From: Streptococcus parasanguinis
Lineage (GTDB): Bacteria; Bacillota; Bacilli; Lactobacillales; Streptococcaceae
Direction of reading: 5' to 3'
DNA length: 64,000 nt
Assembly: GCA_905188195.1 (NCBI GenBank)
Contig: CAJJKY010000001.1
Span: 186,001-250,000, forward strand
How positions within the stretch are numbered: the stretch's first letter is position 1; every line of letters starts with the position of its first letter. Position numbers and translations under genes: made by a program. Shown in pieces: positions 40,456-48,608 of the stretch. The notes under the pieces are model-generated. The model ran no database searches. It was not told where the DNA came from and saw only the letters and a list, made by a program, of their open reading frames with translations.

Positions 40456-40646
40456 GTATATAGAAAAAGGAGGAGATTCCCTATGAAATCAGCGTGATTC
40501 AGAGGGATTGAGACTGAAGTGAACCCTCCACTGAGGCTTTGTTCGTGAGAAAAAGGAGTTTCTGCAAAAAGTCTCACATTCATCAGATTTTTATTCAAAT
40601 TGAAGAGCTTGAAAAGAGGGGGAAATGCTTTGAGCAGTGGAGTTTT

Positions 40647-40675
40647 TAGACAAGAAAGACGCGATATGTTATACT
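40647..40675 (+). promoter_or_regulatory. Promoter of the lipoprotein gene
   Basis: TAGACA (40647-40652), 17-bp spacer, TGT-TATACT (40667-40675). Confidence 0.7.
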
Positions 40676-40706
40676 GGTATCAGTATGTGAAAGGAGAGTT
40701 ATAAAA

Positions 40707-41261
40707 ATGAAGAAATTTTTTGTAACCCTTGGGCTAGCCATTTTGGTATTGACTGGTTGTTCGCAATCCCAAACAAAGAAAACTACAACCGCTAGCTCAT
40801 CTAGCAGTTCCTCTGTTAAAAAAGAAGTAAAAATTGAAGAAAAAACCACAACCTTAGTTGGAGATATCAATGGAACAAAACACCGGGATATCATCAAATC
40901 AAAGGGAGATAAGGTTGAAAACCTTCGTATCGAAGTGACAGCTGATCTACCCCAACAACTTGGGACCATCGCAGCAGAAAAGTCACCTGAAGAGCTCACA
41001 GCAGCCATTCAAGCTTTACTGGAGCAAAATGAAGACTATAAGAAGCTAAAAACCGTTCCCGGTTTTAGTTTGGAATACACAGTCACCCCAGAGAAAAAAT
41101 TGCTCTCAACCAGTGTGATCGACCTCAACCAAATCGATGCCAAGTCTTTAGAAGAAATTTCTTACTTTAAAGACGCCGGTCTCAATGATTTGAAGAATAT
41201 GAAGGCAGATGCCTTGGTGAAGGCCTTGAAATTGCATGGCATGAAAGAAGAAGGTCAGTAA
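40707..41261 (+). CDS. Surface lipoprotein, YehR/DUF1307-like
   Basis: 184 residues. Lipoprotein signal MKKFFVTLGLAILVLTGC with the lipobox cysteine at 18, a Ser/Thr/Lys linker, then a folded domain from ~45 (KHRDIIKSKGDKVENLRIEV, LEQNEDYKKLKTVPGFSLEY). The pattern resembles DUF1307/YehR lipoproteins of Gram-positive bacteria; function unknown. AAAGGAGAG precedes the ATG. Monocistronic with a terminator at 41275-41300. Confidence 0.82.
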   Translation: MKKFFVTLGLAILVLTGCSQSQTKKTTTASSSSSSSVKKEVKIEEKTTTLVGDINGTKHRDIIKSKGDKVENLRIEVTADLPQQLGTIAAEKSPEELTAAIQALLEQNEDYKKLKTVPGFSLEYTVTPEKKLLSTSVIDLNQIDAKSLEEISYFKDAGLNDLKNMKADALVKALKLHGMKEEGQ

Positions 41262-41274
41262 GAAGAATAGAAAA

Positions 41275-41301
41275 GTCAAGTGAAGTCACTTGGCTTTTTT
41301 T
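41275..41301 (+). terminator. Intrinsic terminator of the lipoprotein gene
   Basis: AAGTCAAGTG-aagt-CACTTGGCTT (one G-U pair) followed by TTTTTT. Confidence 0.85.
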
Positions 41302-41307
41302 AGTGAC

Positions 41308-41333
41308 TTTTGTCATGTGAGCCAGTGACAAAA
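41308..41333 (+). promoter_or_regulatory. Palindromic operator of the ABC/two-component operon
   Basis: TTTTGTCA (41308-41315) and TGACAAAA (41326-41333), perfect arms with a 10-bp spacer, about 30 bp upstream of the -10 box TATAAT (41362-41367). This is typical for a dimeric NarL/LuxR-type response regulator; the operon's last gene encodes one, so autoregulation is likely. Confidence 0.65.
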
Positions 41334-41395
41334 TTATCTAGTGGCTGTTATTTTCTTTCGCTATAATATAGTCAGAAAGTAAGAGGTAAGGAAAA

Positions 41396-41587
41396 ATGAA
41401 ACAATGGTTCTATAAAGTGTTTACGTTAACAGTGGTGGGGATGGTCGTCTATTTGATCTTTTCAAAGGATGATAGTCTCTATTACCATTTTCCTTGGGAA
41501 TTATTTGCTGGGATTGGCATCATGAGCTGGGCGGTTCAAGAAGGATTGAAAATGATCAAGGCTGTTAAAAAGGAGATGGAGCAATGA
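41396..41587 (+). CDS. Small membrane protein of the ABC/two-component operon (1)
   Basis: 63 residues with two helices (KVFTLTVVGMVVYLIF and YHFPWELFAGIGIMSWAVQEGL). GAGGTAAGGAAAA precedes the ATG. Its stop overlaps the next start (ATGA). First of six co-directional, mostly overlapping genes. The layout of two small membrane proteins, ABC exporter, kinase and regulator recalls the pneumococcal TCS11 locus. Role unknown. Confidence 0.75.
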   Translation: MKQWFYKVFTLTVVGMVVYLIFSKDDSLYYHFPWELFAGIGIMSWAVQEGLKMIKAVKKEMEQ

Positions 41588-41781
41588 AAAAGAAACTTGA
41601 CATTGGATTGGTAGCTGTTTTGTGTTTGCTTCTTTGGGCAACTGAGATGATGACGGGCTGGTTTTCTGCCCATTTTCCTAGTTGGTTTTTCCAAACGGTT
41701 TGGGGAGCGACCTTGGTCGTCCTTGTCATCATTCCAGCTAGCCAAGCCTGCTTGAAAGGAGAGTATCATGAGCATCATTAG
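41584..41781 (+). CDS. Small membrane protein of the ABC/two-component operon (2)
   Basis: 65 residues, two helices (LDIGLVAVLCLLLWATEM and WFFQTVWGATLVVLVII). It overlaps its neighbours at both ends (4 bp upstream, 14 bp downstream), so it is translationally coupled with the ATPase gene. It could be a small subunit of the exporter or a regulator of the kinase. Confidence 0.75.
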   Translation: MKKKLDIGLVAVLCLLLWATEMMTGWFSAHFPSWFFQTVWGATLVVLVIIPASQACLKGEYHEHH

Positions 41782-42685
41782 AGTAGAGAACTTGAAAAAA
41801 AGTATCAAAGGAAAAGTCATTTTAGAAGATCTTTCTTTTGCGGTTGAACGGGGGGATTGCCTGGCCTTGATTGGGCCAAACGGGGCAGGGAAGACAACCT
41901 TGATGGATTGCCTCCTAGGAGATAGGAAGGCGACTTCTGGGATCATTGAAATAGAGGGGAAGGCTCCTGGTCATCCTCAGTTAAAGGCTAGTGTCTCTTA
42001 TCTCCCTCAAGAGAATGCCATCGTGCAAAAGCTAACCGTGCAGGAACTGATCAGTTTCTTTCGCTCCATTTATCCCAACCCTTTAACGGTCAATGACATC
42101 GATGATTTATTGCGTTTTACTCCAGAACAAAAGAAGCAATTAGCCAGTAAGCTATCTGGTGGGCAAAAGCGTCTCTTATCCTTTGTGTTTACCTTGATTG
42201 GTCGTCCCAGTCTCCTATTTTTGGATGAGCCAACGGCTGCCATGGATACGTCCACTCGCCAACGCTTTTGGGAGATCGTCGGGCATTTAAAGGACCAAGG
42301 TGTGACTATTGTCTATTCTTCCCATTACATCGAGGAAGTAGAGCATACAGCTGATCGGATTTTGGTCTTGCATCAGGGCCATTTGCTTCGGGATACGACA
42401 CCTCTCGCTATGAGAAGCGAAGAGGTAGAAAAACATTTCACCCTGCCACTACGCTACCAAGGTCTAGTGGCCGAGATGGAAGGGATTGGTCAAGTGACGG
42501 TCAAACCCGATGCCCTTCAGGTTGTGACAGGCGATGCCAATCGTTTGTGGAGGCGATTGCAGGAAGAAGGGTGTTCGATCCAAGAGATCGAGGTGACCAA
42601 TCGAAGTTTATTGGATTCTATTTTTGAAAATACAAAGGAAGTAGGTAGAGAAGATGAAACGCATGAAAGCTCTCGGCGTGGTTGA
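41768..42685 (+). CDS. ABC transporter ATP-binding protein
   Basis: 305 residues. Walker A GPNGAGKTT (~37-45), signature LSGGQKRLLSF, Walker B LLFLDEPTAAMD and switch YSSHYIEEVEH, followed by a C-terminal regulatory extension. It powers the ABC-2 permease encoded next, with which it overlaps by 32 bp. GAAAGGAGAG precedes the ATG. In operons of this design the exporter often handles a peptide antibiotic or the signal sensed by the linked kinase; cargo unknown here. Confidence 0.9.
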   Translation: MSIIRVENLKKSIKGKVILEDLSFAVERGDCLALIGPNGAGKTTLMDCLLGDRKATSGIIEIEGKAPGHPQLKASVSYLPQENAIVQKLTVQELISFFRSIYPNPLTVNDIDDLLRFTPEQKKQLASKLSGGQKRLLSFVFTLIGRPSLLFLDEPTAAMDTSTRQRFWEIVGHLKDQGVTIVYSSHYIEEVEHTADRILVLHQGHLLRDTTPLAMRSEEVEKHFTLPLRYQGLVAEMEGIGQVTVKPDALQVVTGDANRLWRRLQEEGCSIQEIEVTNRSLLDSIFENTKEVGREDETHESSRRG

Positions 42686-43394
42686 GTGGCATTTGACTAG
42701 ACGCCAAGCCATTTATTACTTGTTATCAATTGGGATGCCAACGGCCTTTTATCTCTTCTTTTCAGGGATGTACCAGGAAACACCAGGAGCACCTGCTCAC
42801 TTTATGAGGGATTATCTCCTTTCTATGACGGCATTTTCTATGATGTCTACGGCTATCTTTTCTTTTCCAACCGTTCTTGAAACCGATCGACTCAATAATT
42901 GGCAAAAAGTCTTGCGCCATACCCCCGTATCTATGGTAGAATATTATCTAATAAAGGTTGTGGGTCTCTTTGTCGATTTTCTCCTATCGATTGGAGTTGT
43001 CTTTACCGTAGGCCATGTGGTGCGGCATGTGAATATGCCCCTGCAGGATTGGATCTTAGGAGCCTTCCTTCTCATCCTAGGAAGCCTGGCTTTTGTGGCT
43101 CTCGGTCTGGTCTTGACCCTGCTTCCTTCTAGTCAATTGATGTCTGTTGTAGGTAATCTCCTTTACATGGGACTGGCTGTCATGGGAGGGCTATGGATGC
43201 CGATTAGTCTCTTTCCAGAATGGATGCAAGCCATCGGCAAATGCTTACCAACCTATCAATTGATGGAACTGATTAAGACCTTTTTAAACAAGGGACAGGT
43301 TAATGTCTTTGCGAGTGTCTATTTAACCTTGTTTACCCTGGTCTTGTTTGCCCTTGTTATCATCTATCGTCGTCATTCTGAGGTTCGTTCATGA
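42654..43394 (+). CDS. ABC-2 type permease
   Basis: 246 residues, six predicted helices (e.g. AIYYLLSIGMPTAFYLFFSG and LLYMGLAVMGGLWMPISLFP). The latter carries the MGGLWMPISLFPEWMQ segment common in bacitracin/lantibiotic-type ABC-2 permeases. It overlaps the ATPase upstream by 32 bp and the kinase downstream by 4 bp. Confidence 0.87.
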   Translation: MKRMKALGVVEWHLTRRQAIYYLLSIGMPTAFYLFFSGMYQETPGAPAHFMRDYLLSMTAFSMMSTAIFSFPTVLETDRLNNWQKVLRHTPVSMVEYYLIKVVGLFVDFLLSIGVVFTVGHVVRHVNMPLQDWILGAFLLILGSLAFVALGLVLTLLPSSQLMSVVGNLLYMGLAVMGGLWMPISLFPEWMQAIGKCLPTYQLMELIKTFLNKGQVNVFASVYLTLFTLVLFALVIIYRRHSEVRS

Positions 43395-44488
43395 TTGAAA
43401 AACTCAAACATATTCACCATATGTTTTACGTAGGCTTAATCTTTATGGCCTTTCCCTTTGCTTCTATTTTCTTAGGGCAGATTCCCTGGTGGCATTTCTT
43501 TTTAGCCATCTTCTTTATGATAAGCTATCTAGGAATCCTCATTACTGAAAATAAGAAACTGACCTGGCTTTTTTGGATTTATCTTCTACTTTATATTGCA
43601 GGAAATACCTTTTTTGTTGGAACTAGCTTTTGTTGGTTTTACTATTATCTGAGCAATATTTTGCTCTATCGTTTAGGGATTCGCGATTTTCGCTCGCCCT
43701 TTCTTTGGACGGCTGTTGGATCACTACTGATCCTTTTTGGAGCCCTGTTATTTAATAGGGAGATGAGAGAAAATGATTGGCTTTTTGTACTGATCATCTG
43801 CTTGTTCATCGCGATTATGACCTATAGTATGGCCCGGGCTGAGATGATGGAAGAGTTGAAAGCTGACCATGCCAAGCAAAATGCCCAGATCAATCTTTTG
43901 CTGGCAGAAAACGAGCGCCATCGGATTGGCCGTGATCTGCATGACAGTCTAGGACACACCTTTGCCATGCTCAGTGTCAAGGCGGACCTAGCTGATCAAT
44001 TCTTAGCATTGGGTCAGGTTGAGAAGGCGCAGGAGCAGGTGCAAGAGATTCAAGCTATCAGTCAAGAGTCCATGCACCAAGTCCGAGAGATTGTGGAGAA
44101 CTTGAAGCAGCGAACCCTGACAAGAGAGCTAGAAACTGTCCAGCAAATGCTAGAAGTGGCGCAAGTCAAAGTGGAGATTCAGAATGAGCTCGATACAGCT
44201 AGCATCTCGCCGATCCTAGAGTCTGCTCTGGCCATGGTGTCTCTGGAATTAGCCACTAATATGATCAAACATGCCAAAGCGACGCAGGCCTTTCTCTCTT
44301 ATTGCTCCACCGAGACAGGTGTAGAAATGGTTGCAGAAGACAATGGCATCGGCTTTAGTAAAGTTTCCGATAAGGATCTGCACTCGATCCGCGAACGGAT
44401 TGCCTTATTGGGAGGAGAGTTAGAGATCAGTCGTCGTCACAAGCCAACCCGCATAGAAATACGGATCCCCTATCAAGAAAGGAAATAA
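43391..44488 (+). CDS. Sensor histidine kinase (DesK/NarX-like, HK11-type)
   Basis: 365 residues. About five or six membrane helices (1-150) without a large sensor domain, then a HisKA_3 dimerisation helix with phospho-accepting His184 in RDLHDSLGH, a coiled linker and an ATPase domain with ELATNMIKHAKA (N-box) and EDNGIGF (G1). Intramembrane-sensing kinases of this type often watch the cell envelope or the linked ABC exporter. It overlaps the permease by 4 bp and lies one base before the regulator. Confidence 0.92.
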   Translation: MIEKLKHIHHMFYVGLIFMAFPFASIFLGQIPWWHFFLAIFFMISYLGILITENKKLTWLFWIYLLLYIAGNTFFVGTSFCWFYYYLSNILLYRLGIRDFRSPFLWTAVGSLLILFGALLFNREMRENDWLFVLIICLFIAIMTYSMARAEMMEELKADHAKQNAQINLLLAENERHRIGRDLHDSLGHTFAMLSVKADLADQFLALGQVEKAQEQVQEIQAISQESMHQVREIVENLKQRTLTRELETVQQMLEVAQVKVEIQNELDTASISPILESALAMVSLELATNMIKHAKATQAFLSYCSTETGVEMVAEDNGIGFSKVSDKDLHSIRERIALLGGELEISRRHKPTRIEIRIPYQERK

Positions 44489-44489
44489 G

Positions 44490-45089
44490 ATGCGCTTATT
44501 AGTTGCTGAAGACCAAAGTATGTTACGCGATGCCCTCTGTCAGCTCTTGCTTTTGCAAGAGGATGTAGAAGAAGTCTTGCAGGCTGGAGACGGGCAAGAA
44601 GCTATTCGCTTACTCGAAACCCATCCAGTTGATATTGCTATCTTAGATATTGAGATGCCCATCAAAACAGGGATAGAAGTGTTGGAATGGGCCAAAAGTC
44701 AACAACCCCAGCTCAAGGTTGTCATCGTTACCACCTTTAAGCGACCGGGTTACTTTGAGCGGGCCCTGAAGGCTGGAGTCGATGCCTATGTCTTAAAAGA
44801 ACGCCGCATTACGGATTTGATGGCCACTCTGCATACCGTTTTAGCAGGGCAAAAAGAATATTCGCCTGAATTAATGGAAGGGATTTTGACCCATCCCAAT
44901 CCTCTAAGCCCTCAAGAAAAGGCAGTTCTAAAAGAAGTCGCAAAAGGGGCTTCTAACCAAGAAATTGCTGATCGCTTATTTCTCTCAAACGGGACCATCC
45001 GCAATTATATGTCAGCCATTCTGACCAAGTTGGATGCGGAAAACCGGACCGAGGCGGCAAAAATTGCCCAAGAAAAGGGTTGGTTATAA
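44490..45089 (+). CDS. NarL/LuxR-family response regulator (RR11-type)
   Basis: 199 residues. Receiver domain with acidic pair E7-D8, phospho-acceptor Asp53 in ILDIEMP and conserved Lys in YVLKERR; C-terminal LuxR helix-turn-helix (LSPQEKAVLKEVAKGASNQE, then LFLSNGTIRNYMSAILTKL). It is the partner of the kinase before it and would bind the palindrome at 41308-41333 to control its own operon. Terminator at about 45095-45125. Confidence 0.93.
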   Translation: MRLLVAEDQSMLRDALCQLLLLQEDVEEVLQAGDGQEAIRLLETHPVDIAILDIEMPIKTGIEVLEWAKSQQPQLKVVIVTTFKRPGYFERALKAGVDAYVLKERRITDLMATLHTVLAGQKEYSPELMEGILTHPNPLSPQEKAVLKEVAKGASNQEIADRLFLSNGTIRNYMSAILTKLDAENRTEAAKIAQEKGWL

Positions 45090-45094
45090 GGAAA

Positions 45095-45127
45095 AAAAGT
45101 TTCTAGGAGTTCCTAGAGACTTTTTTC
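45095..45127 (+). terminator. Terminator of the ABC/two-component operon
   Basis: AAAGTTTCTAGG-agtt-CCTAGAGACTTTTTT, a 12-bp stem with one G-U pair and T-run. Confidence 0.88.
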
Positions 45128-45177
45128 TGATAGACCTAGCATTTTTAGAAAAACTCTCATTCTTCGGATTTGGATAG

Positions 45178-45192
45178 AAAATTCAGAAAATT
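45178..45192 (+). promoter_or_regulatory. CodY box 1 (ilvB)
   Basis: AAAATTCAGAAAATT matches the CodY consensus AATTTTCWGAAAATT with two differences. It lies just upstream of the -35 box. Confidence 0.7.
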
Positions 45193-45204
45193 TACTATTT
45201 TTCC

Positions 45205-45232
45205 TTGAAATATTTTCTAAAAATGGTATGAT
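45205..45232 (+). promoter_or_regulatory. Promoter of ilvB with CodY box 2
   Basis: TTGAAA (45205-45210), 16-bp spacer, TATGAT (45227-45232). TATTTTCTAAAAATG (45211-45225) in the spacer is a second CodY-like box with three differences. CodY with branched-chain amino acids would block polymerase here. Confidence 0.65.
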
Positions 45233-45276
45233 AGTAGCATGCTAATTTGATATACAAAGTACTGGAAAGGAGAGAC

Positions 45277-46977
45277 ATGGAGAAAATTACCTTAGAAACT
45301 GCAAAAACCGGTTCAGAGCTCGTTCTTGAAACCCTGCGTGATTTGGGCATTGACACGATTTTTGGTTATCCTGGTGGAGCGGTTTTGCCTTTATACGATG
45401 CCATCTATAGCTTTGAGGGTATCCAGCATATCTTGGGTCGTCATGAACAAGGATGCTTGCATGAGGCTGAAGGCTACGCCAAATCAACTGGAAAGCTGGG
45501 TGTCGCAGTCGTCACTAGTGGACCGGGGGCGACCAATGCCATTACAGGGATTGCAGATGCCATGAGCGATAGCGTTCCCTTATTAGTCTTCACTGGTCAA
45601 GTCAATCGTGCTGGGATCGGGAAAGACGCCTTTCAAGAAGCGGATATCGTGGGAATTACCATGCCCATCACCAAGTACAACTATCAAGTACGTGAGACGG
45701 CAGATATTCCACGAATTATCACAGAAGCTGTCCATATTGCGACGACCGGCCGTCCTGGCCCTGTGGTAATTGACCTTCCAAAGGATGTGTCTGCTTTAGA
45801 GACAGATTTTATCTATGAACCAAGTGTGAAGCTTCCAAGCTACCAGCCTACCATTGAACCCAATGAATTGCAGATCAAAAAGATTTTGAAGCAATTGAGT
45901 AAGGCTAAAAAACCAGTTCTTCTTGCTGGTGGTGGAGTGAGTTACGCTGGAGCTGCAAAAGAGTTGATTGCTCTAGCAGAGCGCTATCAGATTCCAGTAG
46001 TGACTAGTCTTTTAGGTCAAGGAACGATTGCGACCAGTCATCCTCTTTTCCTAGGGATGGGAGGAATGCACGGATCCTTCGCGGCCAATATCGCTATGAC
46101 AGAGACGGATTTCATGATCAGTGTTGGTTGTCGATTTGACGACCGTTTGACAGGGAATCCAAAGACTTTCGCTAAAAATGCTAAGGTTGCCCATATCGAC
46201 ATTGATCCTGCAGAGATTGGTAAGATCATTGCTGTCGACATTCCTGTGGTTGGCGATGCAAAGAAAGCCTTGCAGCAGTTGCTAGCAGAACCAACGGTTC
46301 ATAACAACACAGAAAAATGGATCGAAAAGGTGACCCAAGATAAGAACCGGGTTCGTTCATACGACAAGAAAGAACGGGTTGTGCAGCCACAAGCTGTGAT
46401 TGAACGCATCGGAGAGTTGACCAAGGGGGACGCTATTGTCGTCACAGACGTTGGACAACACCAAATGTGGGCAGCTCAATACTATCCTTACCAAAATGAG
46501 CGCCAATTGGTAACATCTGGTGGTCTAGGAACGATGGGATTCGGTGTTCCTGCAGCTATCGGAGCGAAAATTGCCAATCCAGATAAAGAAGTTGTTCTCT
46601 TTGTCGGAGATGGTGGTTTCCAAATGACCAACCAAGAATTGGCGATCTTAAATATTTATAAGGTTCCGATCAAGGTCGTTATGCTCAACAACCACTCGCT
46701 TGGGATGGTCCGTCAATGGCAAGAAGCCTTCTATGATGGTCGGACGTCAGAGTCAGTCTTTGATAGCCTTCCGGATTTCCAATTGATGGCGCAAGCTTAC
46801 GGGATCAAGAATTATAAATTTGATAATCCTGAAACTCTTGAGAAGGATTTGGAAGTCATCACAGAAGATGTACCAATGTTCATCGAAGTAGACATTTCTC
46901 GGAAAGAGCATGTCTTGCCGATGGTACCAGCTGGTAAGAGTAATCATGAGATGTTGGGGGTGAAGTTTAATGCGTAG
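45277..46977 (+). CDS. ilvB: Acetolactate synthase large subunit
   Basis: 566 residues from the ATG at 45277 (GGAAAGGAGAG upstream). ThDP enzyme: catalytic glutamate in ILGRHEQGCLHEAEGYA, the ThDP-magnesium motif GDGGFQMTNQELAILN, and FAD/quinone-like middle domain. It makes acetolactate and acetohydroxybutyrate, the first common step to valine, leucine and isoleucine. The ilvN start overlaps its stop by 8 bp. CodY-like boxes at the promoter fit repression by branched-chain amino acids. No T-box leader is seen. Confidence 0.96.
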   Translation: MEKITLETAKTGSELVLETLRDLGIDTIFGYPGGAVLPLYDAIYSFEGIQHILGRHEQGCLHEAEGYAKSTGKLGVAVVTSGPGATNAITGIADAMSDSVPLLVFTGQVNRAGIGKDAFQEADIVGITMPITKYNYQVRETADIPRIITEAVHIATTGRPGPVVIDLPKDVSALETDFIYEPSVKLPSYQPTIEPNELQIKKILKQLSKAKKPVLLAGGGVSYAGAAKELIALAERYQIPVVTSLLGQGTIATSHPLFLGMGGMHGSFAANIAMTETDFMISVGCRFDDRLTGNPKTFAKNAKVAHIDIDPAEIGKIIAVDIPVVGDAKKALQQLLAEPTVHNNTEKWIEKVTQDKNRVRSYDKKERVVQPQAVIERIGELTKGDAIVVTDVGQHQMWAAQYYPYQNERQLVTSGGLGTMGFGVPAAIGAKIANPDKEVVLFVGDGGFQMTNQELAILNIYKVPIKVVMLNNHSLGMVRQWQEAFYDGRTSESVFDSLPDFQLMAQAYGIKNYKFDNPETLEKDLEVITEDVPMFIEVDISRKEHVLPMVPAGKSNHEMLGVKFNA

Positions 46978-47446
46978 AATGTTAACAGCCAAACTTCAAA
47001 ACCGATCAGGTGTTCTGAACCGCTTTACTGGAGTCTTGTCGAGACGTCAAGTCAATATCGAAAGTATCTCTGTTGGCGCAACAGAAAACCCTAATGTATC
47101 GCGGATTACCATTATCATTGATGTTGCTTCGCATGATGAAGTAGAGCAAATCATCAAACAGCTCAACCGCCAAGTGGATGTGATCCGTGTCCGGGATATC
47201 ACTGATAAACCACACTTGGAGCGCGAAGTGATCCTGGTGAAAGTTTCTGCACCTGCTGAGAAGCGGGCGGAAATCTTGGCCATTATTCAACCTTTCCGTG
47301 CGACCGTGGTCGATGTAGCCCCAAGCTCTATCACCGTTCAAATGACGGGAAATGCAGAAAAGAGCGAAGCCCTCATTCGTGTTATTCGACCTTATGGGAT
47401 TAAAAACATTGCCCGCACCGGTGCAACCGGATTTACTCGAGATTAA
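46970..47446 (+). CDS. ilvN: Acetolactate synthase small (regulatory) subunit
   Basis: 158 residues. ACT domain at the N-terminus (KLQNRSGVLNRFTGVLSRRQ, valine-binding in homologues) and a C-terminal ALS small-subunit domain (EREVILVKVSAPAEKRAEIL). It activates the large subunit and brings feedback inhibition. Overlaps ilvB by 8 bp. Confidence 0.96.
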   Translation: MRRMLTAKLQNRSGVLNRFTGVLSRRQVNIESISVGATENPNVSRITIIIDVASHDEVEQIIKQLNRQVDVIRVRDITDKPHLEREVILVKVSAPAEKRAEILAIIQPFRATVVDVAPSSITVQMTGNAEKSEALIRVIRPYGIKNIARTGATGFTRD

Positions 47447-47514
47447 TTCTCACCTTAACATTGTCAACTCCGCCTTAAAAAGGCAAATAATAAAATAGAA
47501 AAGAGATTTTACTT

Positions 47515-48537
47515 ATGGCAGTTCAAATGGAATACGAAAAAGACGTTAAAGTTGCAGCATTAAACGGTAAGAAAATTGCTGTGATCGGTTATGGTTCACA
47601 AGGACATGCGCATGCACAAAACTTGCGTGACTCAGGTCATGATGTCATCATCGGTGTACGTCCAGGTAAATCATTCGATAAAGCAAAAGAAGATGGTTTT
47701 GATACCTATACAGTAGCAGAAGCAACTAAATTGGCAGACGTGATCATGATTTTGGCTCCGGATGAAATCCAACAAGAATTGTACGAAACTGAAATTGCGC
47801 CAAATCTTGAAGCGGGTAATGCTGTTGGTTTTGCACACGGATTCAATATCCACTTTGAATTCATCAAAGTTCCAGCGGATGTCGATGTCTTTATGTGTGC
47901 ACCGAAAGGACCAGGTCACTTGGTTCGTCGTACTTATACTGAAGGATTTGGTGTACCAGCACTTTACGCAGTCTATCAAGATGCTACAGGTAATGCGAAA
48001 GATATCGCTATGGACTGGTGTAAAGGTGTTGGTGCGGCACGCGTTGGTCTTCTTGAAACAACCTACAAAGAAGAAACGGAAGAAGATTTGTTCGGAGAAC
48101 AAGCTGTACTTTGTGGTGGTTTGACTGCCCTTATCGAAGCTGGTTTTGAAGTATTGACTGAAGCCGGTTATGCTCCAGAATTGGCATACTTTGAAGTTCT
48201 TCACGAAATGAAATTGATTGTGGACTTGATCTACGAAGGTGGCTTCAAGAAAATGCGTCAATCAATCTCTAACACTGCTGAATACGGTGACTATGTATCA
48301 GGCCCACGTGTAATCACTGAGCAAGTGAAAGAAAATATGAAAGCTGTTCTTGCTGACATTCAAAATGGTAACTTCGCTAACGACTTTGTTAACGACTACA
48401 AAGCTGGACGTCCAAAATTAACTGCTTACCGTGAACAAGCTGCTAACCTTGAAATTGAAAAAGTTGGTGCTGAATTGCGTAAAGCGATGCCATTCGTTGG
48501 TCAAAACGACGATGACGCCTTCAAAATCTACAACTAA
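47515..48537 (+). CDS. ilvC: Ketol-acid reductoisomerase
   Basis: 340 residues, class I KARI. Rossmann motif GYGSQGHAHAQNLRDSG near residue 25, then MCAPKGPGHLVRR and the metal-site region LFGEQAVLCGGLTALIEAGF. It converts acetolactate to dihydroxyisovalerate with NADPH. 68 bp after ilvN with AAAGAGA upstream; probably same operon. A weak terminator (48553-48583) follows. Confidence 0.97.
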   Translation: MAVQMEYEKDVKVAALNGKKIAVIGYGSQGHAHAQNLRDSGHDVIIGVRPGKSFDKAKEDGFDTYTVAEATKLADVIMILAPDEIQQELYETEIAPNLEAGNAVGFAHGFNIHFEFIKVPADVDVFMCAPKGPGHLVRRTYTEGFGVPALYAVYQDATGNAKDIAMDWCKGVGAARVGLLETTYKEETEEDLFGEQAVLCGGLTALIEAGFEVLTEAGYAPELAYFEVLHEMKLIVDLIYEGGFKKMRQSISNTAEYGDYVSGPRVITEQVKENMKAVLADIQNGNFANDFVNDYKAGRPKLTAYREQAANLEIEKVGAELRKAMPFVGQNDDDAFKIYN

Positions 48538-48552
48538 TTGTCTGTAGAAGAC

Positions 48553-48583
48553 TAAGCAAGTTGGGACACCCTGGCTTGCTTTT
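48553..48583 (+). terminator. Hairpin between ilvC and ilvA
   Basis: AAGCAAG and CTTGCTT arms around a 14-base loop, with TTTTTT. Likely a partial terminator that lowers ilvA expression relative to ilvBNC. Confidence 0.6.
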
Positions 48584-48608
48584 TTGATCAATACACAAGA
48601 GGTATGAA

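Noticed and set aside
40456..40640. Possible relic of the 177-bp repeat (shared 13-mer ATGAAATCAGCGT)
   Set aside because: Only one short match; none of the flanking hairpin arms is recognisable.
45100..45276. T-box leader upstream of ilvB
   Set aside because: No T-box core or antiterminator; the promoter lies only about 45 bases before the start codon.
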